Assembly: GCA_030533445.1 (NCBI GenBank)
Contig: CM060080.1
Location: forward strand, 10,644,717 to 10,708,716
From: Cyprinodon diabolis
Taxonomy: Eukaryota; Chordata; Actinopteri; Cyprinodontiformes; Cyprinodontidae
Direction of reading: 5' to 3'
Length of the DNA: 64,000 bases
Program-made: the position numbers and the translations under genes
The notes under the pieces: generated by a model
The model's input: the letters and a program-made list of their open reading frames with translations, nothing else
Told to the model about the DNA's origin: nothing
Database searches by the model: none
Shown here: in pieces, positions 22,834 through 33,497 of the stretch
How positions within the stretch are numbered: position 1 is the first letter of the stretch
How the letters are laid out: the number at the start of each line of letters is the position of its first letter

Positions 22834-23282
22834 ACTTCCCGTAATTTGCTTCTACTAGACATCTGTCATTGTCCTAGTTTTCTTACCCACATGCAGAACA
22901 CACCAAGGAGACACATAGGGCAGATTTAAGATTGTCTATTAAAAAAACAAAGACGACACGCAGAGTTTCTTTAGGGTGTCTGGAAATGAAGACGCGTGAG
23001 GTACACTGCAAGAGTATAGTGTTCTGGCATAGAGTGTCACCACTTCAACTAAGCAGCAAGGTAAACCACAGTCATGAATACAGAAGTCTGGGTGGAGAAC
23101 TTTTACTCTCTGCTACCTTAGTTTACAAGAAGTGATAAGATGTTGCTCAAACAATGTTGCAAAGTGAATGGCTGTGGACAAGTCGTGTTGATTTTTCCCT
23201 CTAAGCAATAAAAAAAAGAAATTCATTCTAAACACAATGACAGTAGAAAGTGTCATCACCTGCAAGATGATCTTCAAAATAC

Positions 23283-23331
23283 AATCCTCTCAAAGTAGTA
23301 GTAAACAGTTTACTACTACTTTGAGAGGATT
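23283..23331. repeat. perfect 24-bp palindrome with 1-nt loop
   Basis: Left arm 23283-23306 starts 'aatcctctcaaagtagtagt' and ends aaac; the right arm 23308-23331 is its exact reverse complement, separated by one A. It lies 13 bp from a second, larger palindrome that shares the inner 'aaagtagtagtaaac'. Confidence 0.95.
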
Positions 23332-23343
23332 TTATTTATTGTC

Positions 23344-23445
23344 AGAATTGATTCACATATATATGTGTTCTGGTTACAAAGTAGTGGTAAACAAGAGTTT
23401 ACTACTACTTTGTAACCAGAACACATATATATGTGAATCAATTCT
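23344..23445. repeat. 49-bp inverted repeat, 1 mismatch, 4-nt loop
   Basis: Left arm 23344-23392 begins 'agaattgattcacatatata' and ends 'gtagtggtaaac'; right arm 23397-23445 is its reverse complement except for one base (gtggt versus gtagt). The ORFs reading through it on both strands are consequences of the palindrome. Confidence 0.95.
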
Positions 23446-23499
23446 AAAAATAAACTTAATGCCCTAAAGGCCATGCACTCCCAGTCTGGCCATTGTGAG

Positions 23500-24400
23500 G
23501 CCACCATAAACTTGAAGTTTACAACAGTCACTGAATCAGTCCTTAGGCAGAAGAAGAACGGCTTCTGTAACTGTCTTGAGAACATGCTTTGCATCACCTT
23601 GGTTGGCCGTTTTTACCTCAACCTTTCTCACATGTCCATCCTTCCCAGGAAAGGTTGCCGTGACTACGGCCATTGGCCAGCAGTTGCCTAGGATCTGTTT
23701 GTCCCTAAGGAGAAATAGATCCCCCACTTGAAGGTTTCTGCATGTCACCACCCATTTTTGTTTTTGTTGAAGGGATGGATGAGCTTGAAAATGTCTCCAT
23801 GGTTTTGTGTAAATGTCCTTTTCTATGAAATCTCCAGGAGAAGGTGGTACCCCTGATTCCTGTGTAAGGAACATGGCTGGTGAAAAAAATGACAGGTTGT
23901 TGTGGGTCTGTACATACAGGTAGAAGTGGACGTACATTGATGATAGCTGTGATTTCTGCCATTAACCTCAACAGCACCTCGTGGTTTAGATGACTTTTGC
24001 TAAAAGAGCATTGAATCAAGGACTCCCCTAGCAACACTGATTATCCGTTCCCATGTGCCCCCCATGTGGGAATCATGTGGAGGTCTGAAGTTCCAGCTAC
24101 ATCCTTGTTCCCTAAAATACCTCTACACAGTACTGTCCATCTCCAACTCCTTGCTAGCTCCAATGAAGTTAGTCCCACAATTAGAATGGAGTTCTTTTGC
24201 AGGGCCTCGGAATGTGAAAAAAAATGCCTGAAAATGTTTATGCAGCTAGAAGCATCAATGGATTATATCAGTTCAAAGTCGACAGACAGCCCTTGCTGTC
24301 TACCTGTCCTCCTCTTGCGTATCTGGTTACAATGGACCAAGGCCCAAAGACGTCAAGTCCAACATACGGGAAAGGAGGGCAGACCGTGAAACGTTCTGGC
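23500..24400 (-). pseudogene. BEL/Pao retrotransposon pol (integrase) fragment
   Basis: Reading on the minus strand from 24390 downward, broken frames encode the BEL/Pao integrase region: GLDVFGPWS (about 24335-24360), CGTNFIGASKELE (about 24190-24155), an in-frame stop, then PPHDSHMGGTWERII (about 24085-24045), KSHLNHEVLLRLMAEITAIINVRP (about 24000-23925) and finally the C-terminal domain QKWVVTCRNLQVGDLFLLRD with PMAVVTATFPGKDGHVRKVEV (23760-23610). The residue where a catalytic Asp is expected before CGTNF is Asn, and there are stops and frameshifts, so this is a fossil. Gag, RT and LTRs were not found. Confidence 0.8.
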
Positions 24401-24479
24401 GATAGGTCAGCCATGCTTTGTTCTCCCAGCATCCCACACAGTGTCCGGCACGCGGCATTTTACTTTTAGAACATATAAA

Positions 24480-25290
24480 TATAAAAAATATAACCGCGGA
24501 TGTCTGGGGGACAGTGATTTGCCTACGTTATGAATGCTGGCGTACCATAAAGAATAAATTATGAAAAGTTCAGTTTGTGCCTTCAAGTCATTGCCCATAG
24601 GAAGACGTTACTTGGATATAACCAAACAGAATATCTTCAGAACGGCTCCAAATGATGCAAAACTAATATGGGTGAGTAGAACATGATGTAATAACGTAAA
24701 ATCAAGGGCCCAATGTAAAAAAAACGGCGTTCCCCTTTAAGCACCATTCTGAAATGACCAACAGCATAGGAGACACAGCTTACATCAAAACTGACTTCCT
24801 GAGAACTTAAAGACATTCAGGTATTACCTTGGGCTTTGGTCAGTCCCCACGTGGACTTCAATAATCCGGGATGAAGTTAACCTCTCTGGTTCCTCTTTAG
24901 CAATGTTAAGCAAGCTCACTGGACCTGCTGGACAAAAGTTGTGCATCTGTAGGAAGAACAGCATATCTTATCGTTATCTCTAATCTCTGACCTCCTGGCT
25001 TCTTGAAAGCAACTTGCATCATCTTTATCCCTCTCAGAGATACACAGATATAGAAGATTTTTCTGATGAAGTAAAAAATGTCTATTCTCACTTCCAAATG
25101 TCAAAGCCATTCAAGAACTGATACCTGTACTGACACTTGTGTAGTTTCATTATAGCTTAGAACAATAAATTCTATTCTTATTTACTCTGTGCATCTTTCA
25201 TTAAGGATTAAGCCAATTTTTTAAAAAAATATTGTCATTAAAATATAGAAATGTAATAATTAAATTTGATTATTGATAATAAATTTTCCT
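24480..25290. other. gene-free AT-rich stretch
   Basis: Only short chance frames. No repeat or exon recognised. Confidence 0.4.
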
Positions 25291-25294
25291 GCGA

Positions 25295-25420
25295 CAGACT
25301 GGCGACCTATCCAGGGTGTACCCCGCCTCTCGCCCATTGACAGCTGGAGATAGGCATCAGCACCCCTCACGACCCCAATTGGGACAAGCGTGACAGATAA
25401 TGGATGGATAGATGGATGGA
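25295..25420 (+). repeat. LINE 3' end with (GGAT)n tail
   Basis: 'gcgacagactggcgacctat' and 'ccagggtgtaccccgcctct' are followed by 'gacccc' and a 'atggatggatagatggatgg' tail. This is a very common fish non-LTR 3' terminus. Confidence 0.75.
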
Positions 25421-26076
25421 TAATACATTTTCATATTTGTATGTTAAAAAATGCAGATTTAACAGAAAAAAACCAAAACAATCACATACTATAAATCTCA
25501 CTGTAAACTGTTTTATTTACCTTGTGACAGCCACATTTGGAGGGCAGACCCTGCAAATGTTGGAACTTTATTTTGTGAAATACGACAATAAGGGGTAAAG
25601 ATCAGATCTTCCAACTTTTTCCTTCCTTGGGGTTTAGATAAATCATCAATCAAGTACTAGTATACGATTGGTGGGTTTACAGAGCTCACTACCAATCAGC
25701 AGGATACAGTGAAAACAAAGCAACAATTAATTTGCAGTACCACTTTTTCTCCACCAGGTGAAGCCAAAGGCAAAGAATTTAGAACACATACCATAAAATG
25801 AAAATACAGATAGACTCCAGTCCAGATGTATTTATAAAGTTATCTATAATACTGGAACAATTGCTATTTAATAGATACTGAGAAGCCAAAAGATATAAAA
25901 ATATAAAAATGTGAGTCACTTAGACTAACACAAAATGTATTTTAATTCAGAAAGGTTGCATTAAATGTAAAACAGCATTTTTCTATAAATTAACCTATAA
26001 ATGAAAGATAAATGTGCCACCTGAATGGTTAAAGTCATTCTTTTTAGATGAATAAACCCAGAATTTAGTGTCTTAG

Positions 26077-26502
26077 TCACGGTCTTGGTTTTGTTATGTT
26101 TTACTTTGCTCTCTGTTTTCTAGTTTTATTGGTTTAATCCCTATTTTGTTGTATTTTCTGGATATATTTGAGTTCTAAGGTTTTTATTTGTTGCCCTCTT
26201 GTTTTGGTCTTCTTTTCCCTAGCTCCCTCCTTGACTGCTCTCTTCACACCTGCTCCCAATCTCCTCATTAGTCTCCTTGTGCAGTTCCTCAGTGCTGGTT
26301 CCTCGCCTTTCCCTGACTCCACGTGCTCTTTACCCTTATGTCTCCATGATTCTGGTTTGTTTTACATTTTAAGTTGGATTTTTGGATTATTTTGGATTCC
26401 TTTCTCTGTTACCTGTGTTAATTAATTAAAAAGACTGCAAGAACTCAGCCCTGCCTCTCAGCCTCTCCATTTGGGTCCAAAACCACAACCAAACCCTTGA
26501 CA
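26077..26502 (+). mobile_element. 426-bp insertion flanked by 7-bp duplication (solo-LTR-like)
   Basis: The segment starts 'tcacggtcttggttttgtta' and ends 'accaaacccttgaca'. It is flanked by gtcttag at 26070-26076 and 26503-26509. The 3' part ('cctctcagcctctccatttg', 'ggtcc') resembles the end of fish gypsy-type LTRs, and TG/CA-like termini are nearly present, but a 7-bp duplication is longer than usual for that class. There is no coding capacity of note (the 26168-26425 frame is not recognised). Confidence 0.45.
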
Positions 26503-26774
26503 GTCTTAGTGAATTGGAATATTACATTAGATTAATAAACCAAAAACATAACCCATATATTGTTAAACAGAACTGTCAGGCCTCCAAAATATTTTCCATT
26601 TATATGCACAGTTACTTGGTTGTAGCTCCCTTTGCATTAATTAGTACATTACTGTGGTTTGGAATAGAGGTGAGCAGCTTTTAGCTGATGTGCTAAGGAA
26701 GCCCAAGTTGCTTAGTGGCATCTGCTGATGTGCTTCATCTTCCTTTTTGTGCATGTTTGGTCTGTTTTTTTCAA

Positions 26775-27015
26775 ACTCCCAGGTGGTCGTGGCAGATGGC
26801 CATTCACCCTGACCTTTAATCTAATGGAGGTTTCTTCTTTTTTTCTTCTCCACTGTTGATCCAAGCTTGCTCAGTATGAGGGATTGCTGCAAAGTCAACG
26901 AAAAGACGTAACCCACTTTCTGCTGCAACTCAATGACATTGAAACATTTCCTAAGGTGTAAAACTTCAACGAAGTTCAATACAGTACTTGAGATGACATA
27001 TAGCGTGGATTGGTG
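26775..27015 (+). repeat. diverged copy of dispersed repeat family A
   Basis: 'ggtcgtggcagatggccatt', 'gaggtttcttctttttttct' and 'agtatgagggattgctgcaa' follow in the same order as in the copy at 12290-13190, with many substitutions. An old 3' fragment. Confidence 0.6.
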
Positions 27016-27639
27016 TTATATAGCTAAAATGAATTAGCTATAATGAAGCATTTATTGTCCAAAAAGAGGAACGTACAATAACCGATTATAAAACAAATAC
27101 TATTGCACTTAATCTTTTAATTTGAGCATTTCATTCTCTGGCATTTTATTCTTTCCATCTCAAATAAAAAACAAACATGTTGCCTGGAAGTTAAATAAAT
27201 ACAAAATAAACATATTATAAACCTCTATTTATAAAACTGGAGCTTCTCTGAGTAATTACAGTACCCTATAATGACATGTAGACTTGATGAACGTTTTAAT
27301 TTGTTTTCATCAACATACCTGAGCAGCTCTGATGAGCTGCGATATTTCCGTAAGGAAAACAGCTGATATCAGGCTGTTCTCTACTTCCAGTGTGTCAAAG
27401 CTGAAGTTGAACTAAAACATATTAGAAAAATAACTTTTTGGTTGATAAAAGTTTTTTTTTTTTTGAATTGGGTCCTCACAAAGCAGAACAGATCCCAGCC
27501 CTATTTTATTTTACTACCTAAGAAATAAAATATTTTCATGTAGTCCTTGCAACGCACTAAGGGACCACTAGGGGTTCACATACACCAGGTTGGGAATCAC
27601 TGCTAATCAATTAATTAGCTCAGACCACCTGCAAAGGTT

Positions 27640-28262
27640 GCCTTTAAATGGTCTCTCACTTTAGGTCAGAAAATGTTCGTCGGAACCCTTACCAAAGGAG
27701 GGCGAGCCACTAAAGGTCATTGCTGAAGAATTCTTCATGATTCTGTATCCAACCAGAAAATTGAGTGGAGGGAAAAAATGTGGCAGGAAAAGGCCCTTCA
27801 GTAAGGGAGAGAACTACAGAGGATTGTTAGGTGAAATCATTGAATAATCTGTGAGCCTCTCAAGGAGTGGACTAAGATGGAGTCAGTGCATCAAGAGCCA
27901 CCACACAAATACTAGACAACATCTTAAATGGGCTAAGGAGAAAAAGAAATGAACTGCTGCTCAATGGTCCAAAGTCCTGTTTTTACATTAAACCAACTAT
28001 TGCATATCATTTAGAGATCGAGGTCCCAGAGTTTGAAGAAAAAGTTGAAGCACACGGAATCCATGTTGCTGGAAGTTCAGTGTGACCTTTCCAACGTTAT
28101 AGATGGTTTGTTTGTTGTGGCATCTGCTACTGCTACTGTGGACCACCATCTTTTTTAAAGTCCACAGTCGGTGCAGGCATCCACCAGGAAATTCTACACA
28201 ACTTCCTGCTTCCCTCTGCAGAGAAACTGATTTTATTTTCCCTAAATATTGTTCAATAACCA
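27640..28262 (+). pseudogene. decayed Tc1-like transposase
   Basis: Nucleotide blocks in order match a Tc1/IS630-type transposase gene: 'ctctcaaggagtggactaag' (about 27855), 'catcaagagccaccacacaa', 'gggctaaggagaaaaagaaa', 'gctgctcaatggtccaaagt' (AQWSKVL region before the second catalytic Asp), 'gatcgaggtcccagagtttg', and 'ccaccaggaaattctacaca' near 28180. Multiple indels disrupt all frames. Terminal repeats were not located. A short fragment of the same family appears at 36575-36660. Confidence 0.65.
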
Positions 28263-28417
28263 TGGTTATCATAACCTGAAACCCACATAAATAATCTATG
28301 GACTTTAGTCAAGAAGATCCAACAGATTACATGAAGGCAGCTATAATAAGAGAAATCTGGGCTTCCGATACAGCTAAACTTTGCCACCGGCTGATCATGT
28401 CTAAATCAAGGTCTAAG

Positions 28418-29990
28418 CAATTCAATTCGATTCAGTTTATTCATGTAGCGCCAATTCACAACATATGTCATCTCAAGGTACTTTACAAGACAATTCAACC
28501 AGATCATATAGTCAAACTGATTCAGTTTTCTGTCTAAGGAAAACCACCTGATTGCATCGACTCAAACTCAATCTGACTAAAAGGCAATCCCTCAGACCAA
28601 GCATGCGTGTAGCAACAGTGGAGAGGAAAAACTCCCTTTTAACAGGAAGAAACTCCCAGCAAAACCAGGCTCAGTGTGAACGGCCATCTGCCGAGGCCGA
28701 CTGGGGTTCAAGGAGACAGAAGCAGAGATACAAAAGGCAACTGTAAACCAGCTCCACAGGCAGTCCCATCCAGGAAACACAGCCAGGCAAATGAGCTCCG
28801 AGCCAGCTCCCATGTCAGAGGATGAAGAGAGCACATCCAGCCAGTCACGGTCAGACAAACAGGACATACCTAAAAAATAGGCCAATCTCCATCATCTATA
28901 AAGAAAGGTGTTGATGGCAACAGCACAGCTGACATTTCTCGCCAGGAGAGAAAAATCAGCTGTGGATAGATGTTAATTTTTTCCAGGATGGTGTCACAGC
29001 CAAACAGGAACAGACTATGAGAAAAATCAGAGAGAGAATAGCAATAGAGATTTAACTAACAAATTCTGCAGAGTGGGAGACTAGAGATAGAATGAAGCAG
29101 AATGATGAAAAGGGGTCCCAATGTCATCCAGCAGTCGAAGCCCATAGCAACATAACTATAGAGACAGCTCTCTCTATAGATACCACTCTATAAGCCGGAT
29201 CAAAAAAGATAGTTTTAAGGCTACGCTTTAAAGTAAACAGGGTGTCTGCCTAACAGACTAAAACTGGTAGTTGGTTCCACAGTAGAGGAGCCTGATAACT
29301 AAAAGATCTGCCTCCTATTCTACTTTTAGAAGTTCTAGGAACCACTAGTAAACCTGCAGATTGAGAATGAAGTTCTCTGTTACGAACATAAGGAACAATC
29401 AGATCTCTGATATCAGATGGAGCTTGGCAATTTAAGGCTTTATATGTGAGAAGGAGGATTTCAATTCTATTCCTGATGTAACAGGAAGCGAATGAAGAGA
29501 AGCTATGATAGAAGATATATGATCTCCCTCTCTGGCTGCCGCATTTCAGATCAGCTGGAGGATTTTAACTAGTTTGTTAAATTCCTGATAGTAAATAATT
29601 AGAATATTTCAGCCTTAATCAAATGCATCGACTAGTTTCTCAGCATCACCCCTGGAGGGGATATTTCTATTTTTTTTTTTTTGCAATGTTTCACAGATGA
29701 AAGTAGGAAATTCTAGAAACCTCTTTGATGTGGGATTTAAATGACAGGTCCTGATAAAAAATAGCACCATAATAATAAAGTGTTATCATCTGATAATTTT
29801 ATCTAATCCAACTAAACACGTACTGAGTGCATAGAACTGGAAATTATTTCAGACCAAATCCTTTTTTAATTGGTCTGAGGTTCTAATGTTGTGCTTTCTA
29901 TCCCTAAGTACTAGATAAAGCTTGACATACTTTACCCTGTAGTGAATCTCCAGTACCATTTTCACTTTCTGAAAAGCACCCATCACCCCT
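28418..29990 (-). repeat. dispersed repeat family A, longest copy
   Basis: Reverse orientation relative to the copy at 12290. It starts at its 3' end with 'aattcaattcgattcagttt' and 'atgtagcgccaattcacaac', passes through 'cgaggccgactggggttcaa', and extends past the 5' limit of the other copies into 'aaggctttatatgtgagaag' and 'gatctccctctctggctgcc' up to about 29990. It abuts the Tc1 element at 30038. The ORF at 28885-28592 is part of the repeat. Confidence 0.7.
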
Positions 29991-30156
29991 TTAGGATTCT
30001 CTAAACAGCAATCTCTTTTTTATAATATACATATATACACTACTGTTCAAACGTTTGGGGTCACATTGAAATGTCCTTATTTTTGAAGAAAAAGCATTGT
30101 ACTTTTCAATGAAGATAACTTTAAACTAGTCTTAACTTTAAAGAAATACACTCTAT

Positions 30157-30873
30157 TAGGGATGCACGATATAATCAGCCCCCTATCGGTATCGGCCTGT
30201 ATCGGCCTTAAAACTGAATATCGGACATCGGCCACCCCACCGATATTTAACCCGATATTTGATCAGCTTCTGAGTTTCTAAATTCATAAAAAAAATAAAA
30301 ATACTACTTCTTCCTTTTCCTCAAAAACTTCTTTTTTACAGACTTAAGAACTTCTAAAGACGAGGGAAAAAATATTGATACATTAAAATATCACAATATC
30401 TTCATATGCTGATATATTGCCATTTAAAAACACCATATCAATCTCTTTACTAATGAAATATTGCTATATGTCATCGTTATGCTACGAAATCCCCCGAAAA
30501 TTCACAAAATGTTGCCATATTTTAACATGTTGATATATTGACGCGGTATCGATCTATTTTACTAACAAAATCTCACAAGAATTTGCCAAATATCACAACA
30601 GTTTGTAACAGAACGATGAAATTTCACGAGATTTTGAAAGTAAAATAGATCGATACCGCATTTTTAAAAGTCAATTTGATATCAGCATATGAAAATATAT
30701 TTGAGTTTATTATTTTTCAAAGTGTCAGAAATGGATAACAGAACTGCTATTTTCAATGACTACTTATTTTTGTCCAGCTTTAACATTAGTATCGATATCG
30801 GTTATCGGCTACATGAGTTTTAAAATATCGGCATATCGGATATCGGCCAAAATCCCAATATCACGCATCCCTA
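30157..30873. mobile_element. hAT-type MITE inserted in Tc1 left arm
   Basis: Ends 'tagggatgcacgatat' (30157) and 'atatcacgcatcccta' (ending 30873), flanked by an exact 8-bp duplication cactctat (30149-30156 and 30874-30881). The interior is full of 'tatcggtatcggcc' and 'cgatat' subterminal motifs. No transposase is present, so it was mobilised in trans. Confidence 0.88.
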
Positions 30874-31258
30874 CACTCTATACATTGCTAATGTGATAAG
30901 TGACTATTCTAGCTGCAAATGTCTGGTTTTTGGAGCAATATCTACATAGGTGTATAGAGGCCCATTTCCAGCAACTATCACTCCAGTGTTCTAATGGTAA
31001 AATGTGTTTGCTAATTGGCTCAGAAGGCTAATTGATGATTAGAAAACCCTTGTGCAATCATGTTCACACATCTGAAAACGGGTTAGCTTGTTACAGAAGC
31101 TACAAAACGTACCTTTTTTTTGAGCAGATTGAGTTTCTGGAGCATCACATTTGTGGGGTTAATTAAACGATCAAAATGGCCAAAAAAAGAGAAATTTTAT
31201 CTGAAACTCGACAGTCTATTCTTGTTCTTAGATATGAAGGCTATTCCATGCGAGAAAT

Positions 31259-32211
31259 TAGGGCTGGGCGATATAGAAAAAAAGCTTATCGATAAAAAAA
31301 AATGCATATTGATCGATATCGATAATTATTGAAAAGATTTGAAACCATATTTCATGTGCAGCTCTGCCTGGACTTTTTATGATATTGCTAAATGATTTAA
31401 TTTTAATAAAAAACACAAACACAGACTTCCAATTAAATATTTATTTAACCAACTTTTTTAACCATAACATAATTGTTTTAAAGAAAAATAACTTAAGAGA
31501 CCTGGGTTATGTTATTAAATACTGACAAAGAATAAACTAAAGTGACCAGAAAAGTGACCAAAATAAATATAACAAATAAATAAATGCCGCCCCCGTTTCC
31601 TGCTTTAACCTGAGTTATTACTTTGAAGTTTCTGGCCCCTCAGCATTTTTCTCTCAATTGTTAGAACTACGTGGGAAACTGCCCAGAACTGAAAATATAT
31701 ATATATTTTCCCGAAATTCCCGAAGATTCCTCGGAGGAGAGCCGCGTCGGGGCCTACACAGCTCGTACTCCTGCGGCTGTGAGCGGCTGAGATGATAAAA
31801 ACAAAAAAGTTGGTTGTGTTATCAGACTTGGTTTTCACTGGTTCCCGACAAATTTTACAGATGACTGTGGTTTGTTTTTTGTCCGACTTGCCATGACCGA
31901 AATACTGCCAGACTGCCGAACTACAAAAACCCTTCTTTGAAACAATGTCCTCCGCCTCTCCTTGCAGCGACATCTTCATGTACTGTGTTGTGGTTTGAGA
32001 CGGCGGCGCTTGGTGACGGCGTGCCTGGGTTCGCGATTGTGATTGGTTGGGAGGAAGCAGTGACTAGCATAAACATACATGCTAGGCTACAATGAGAAGG
32101 AAGGAAAACTGCGTTTCTTTTTTATCGAACTTTTATCGACCCTCTTTTTTTCTATTGCGCCACACGTCTATCGATCGATATATATCGTTATTGAATTATC
32201 GCCCAGCCCTA
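31259..32211 (-). mobile_element. hAT-type element inserted in Tc1 transposase, with BED finger ORF
   Basis: Ends 'tagggctgggcgatata' (31259) and 'tatcgcccagccct' (ending 32211), with an exact 8-bp duplication cgagaaat (31251-31258 and 32212-32219). On the minus strand 31979-31605 begins MKMSLQGEAEDIVSKKGFCS and continues SAVWQYFGHGKSDKKQTTVI-CKIC, the start of a BED zinc finger as in ZBED/hAT transposases; the frame then runs into non-coding sequence, so the rest is deleted. The ends differ from the neighbouring MITE, so the two insertions belong to different families. Confidence 0.88.
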
Positions 32212-32662
32212 CGAGAAATTGCTAAGAAATTGAAGATTTTCCTACAACGGTGTGTACTACTCCCTTCAGAGGACAGCACAAACAGGCTCTAACCAGAGTA
32301 GAAAAAGAAGTGGGAGGCCGCGTTGCACAACTGAGCAAGAAAACCAGACATTTGCAGCTAGAGTAGTCATTTATCACATTAGCAATGTATAGAGTGTATT
32401 TCTTTAAAGTTAAGACTAGTTTAAAGTTATCTTCATTGAAAAGTAGTGCTTTTCCTTCAAAAATAAGGACATTTCAATGTGACCCCAAACTTTTGAATGG
32501 TAGCATATATATATATTTCTTTTAATTCGTGTTACTTAATTTCAATAGCTATCCAATGGTCACTACAATGATTTGCAGCCATGCAAACTGGGATTTTTTT
32601 TGTTTTCTTTTTACTGGGGGGCGTAAATCACAAAAAAGACAAAACTTGGAGGGGATTGAACA

Positions 32663-32668
32663 TTTATT
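32663..32668 (-). terminator. candidate polyadenylation signal of marcksl1
   Basis: AATAAA on the minus strand about 830 bp downstream of the marcksl1 stop (33498). A long 3' UTR is usual for MARCKS-family genes. The interval 32669-33497 would then be 3' UTR; it contains no other gene. Confidence 0.45.
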
Positions 32669-33497
32669 TTTACCCTTATTAAAAGTTACAATTAAACCAT
32701 TAACATCTTCAAACAATAGCAAAATAAAGAAAACCGTACATGTTTGCCAAACATATTTACAGAGACAGTTTGCAGATAAAAAGCTCACATTTGTACACAA
32801 CCCCAACCCCCACTGCATCATAAACTCTGAAATGTGAACACTGCTTGAATGTGGTTTTAGCCAAAAACAAAAAGGGAAGAAAAAAAAAGACTAAGACATC
32901 TCTTTTCCAAACTCCCCTCCTGGATTATCACTTTTCTATACATGACAAAATACTTGGAATTCGAGGGGGATAAAGCGTAGGAATGTAAAATCTAAAAATT
33001 AATAAGATCATTTGAAAGATTCATGTGTCCATATAACAGTCTTTGAGTGAGAGAGATGGTCTGCTCCGGCTCAGCAAAGAGTGGAAAAAAATCTTTAGAT
33101 CCCAAGACCAAGAAAGAAATTGATTTTATAGGGCTGCCACGCTGCTAAAAATAATAAAAGATTTTTTTTTTCTCCATGAATTGGGAATATAAGTCAGTAT
33201 TCCTGATTTGCTCAGCGCCCAAGCCATTACAGTCACCACACCGGCCCCTGTGTGTACCATAAGGAGGAGGGTGGAGACGCAAGCCGACGCGTTCATCATG
33301 AGAGGGCCCGGTGAGTTTCCGTCTGTCGAAGAACTAATAAAAGGCAGTGAACTGGTGGTTTAATCAGCAAATGTGATATATCCTTTTTTGTCTTCTTTTG
33401 TAGTTTTGTTTATAACTTTTGAGAACGTGGCACAAGTCTCTCATATATATATATATTTTTTATATACTTTAATCTTGGAAAATCAGTTCGGGTGCAG

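Larger units (their letters stand above)
30038..32504 (+). mobile_element. Tc1-like transposon, split by two hAT insertions
   Basis: Long inverted ends: the left starts 'cactactgttcaaacgtttg' (30038), the right ends 'ccccaaacttttgaatggta' (near 32502); the arms extend over 200 bp, with 'cattgaaatgtccttatttt' on the left and 'aaaataaggacatttcaatg' on the right. TA-rich flanks fit TA target choice. Inside, MAKKREILSETRQSILVLRYEGYSMREI (31175-31258) and, after an interruption, a piece resembling AKKLK...YYSLQRT and RSGRP (32220-32330) are the N-terminal HTH part of a Tc1 transposase; the DDE domain is missing. Two hAT-type elements interrupt it. Confidence 0.8.

Noticed and set aside
23130..23205. 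Short frame (QCCKVNGCG...) hinting at a THAP-type zinc finger
   Set aside because: Only about 20 residues, no downstream His or conserved Pro/Trp positions, stop immediately after; too little to support.
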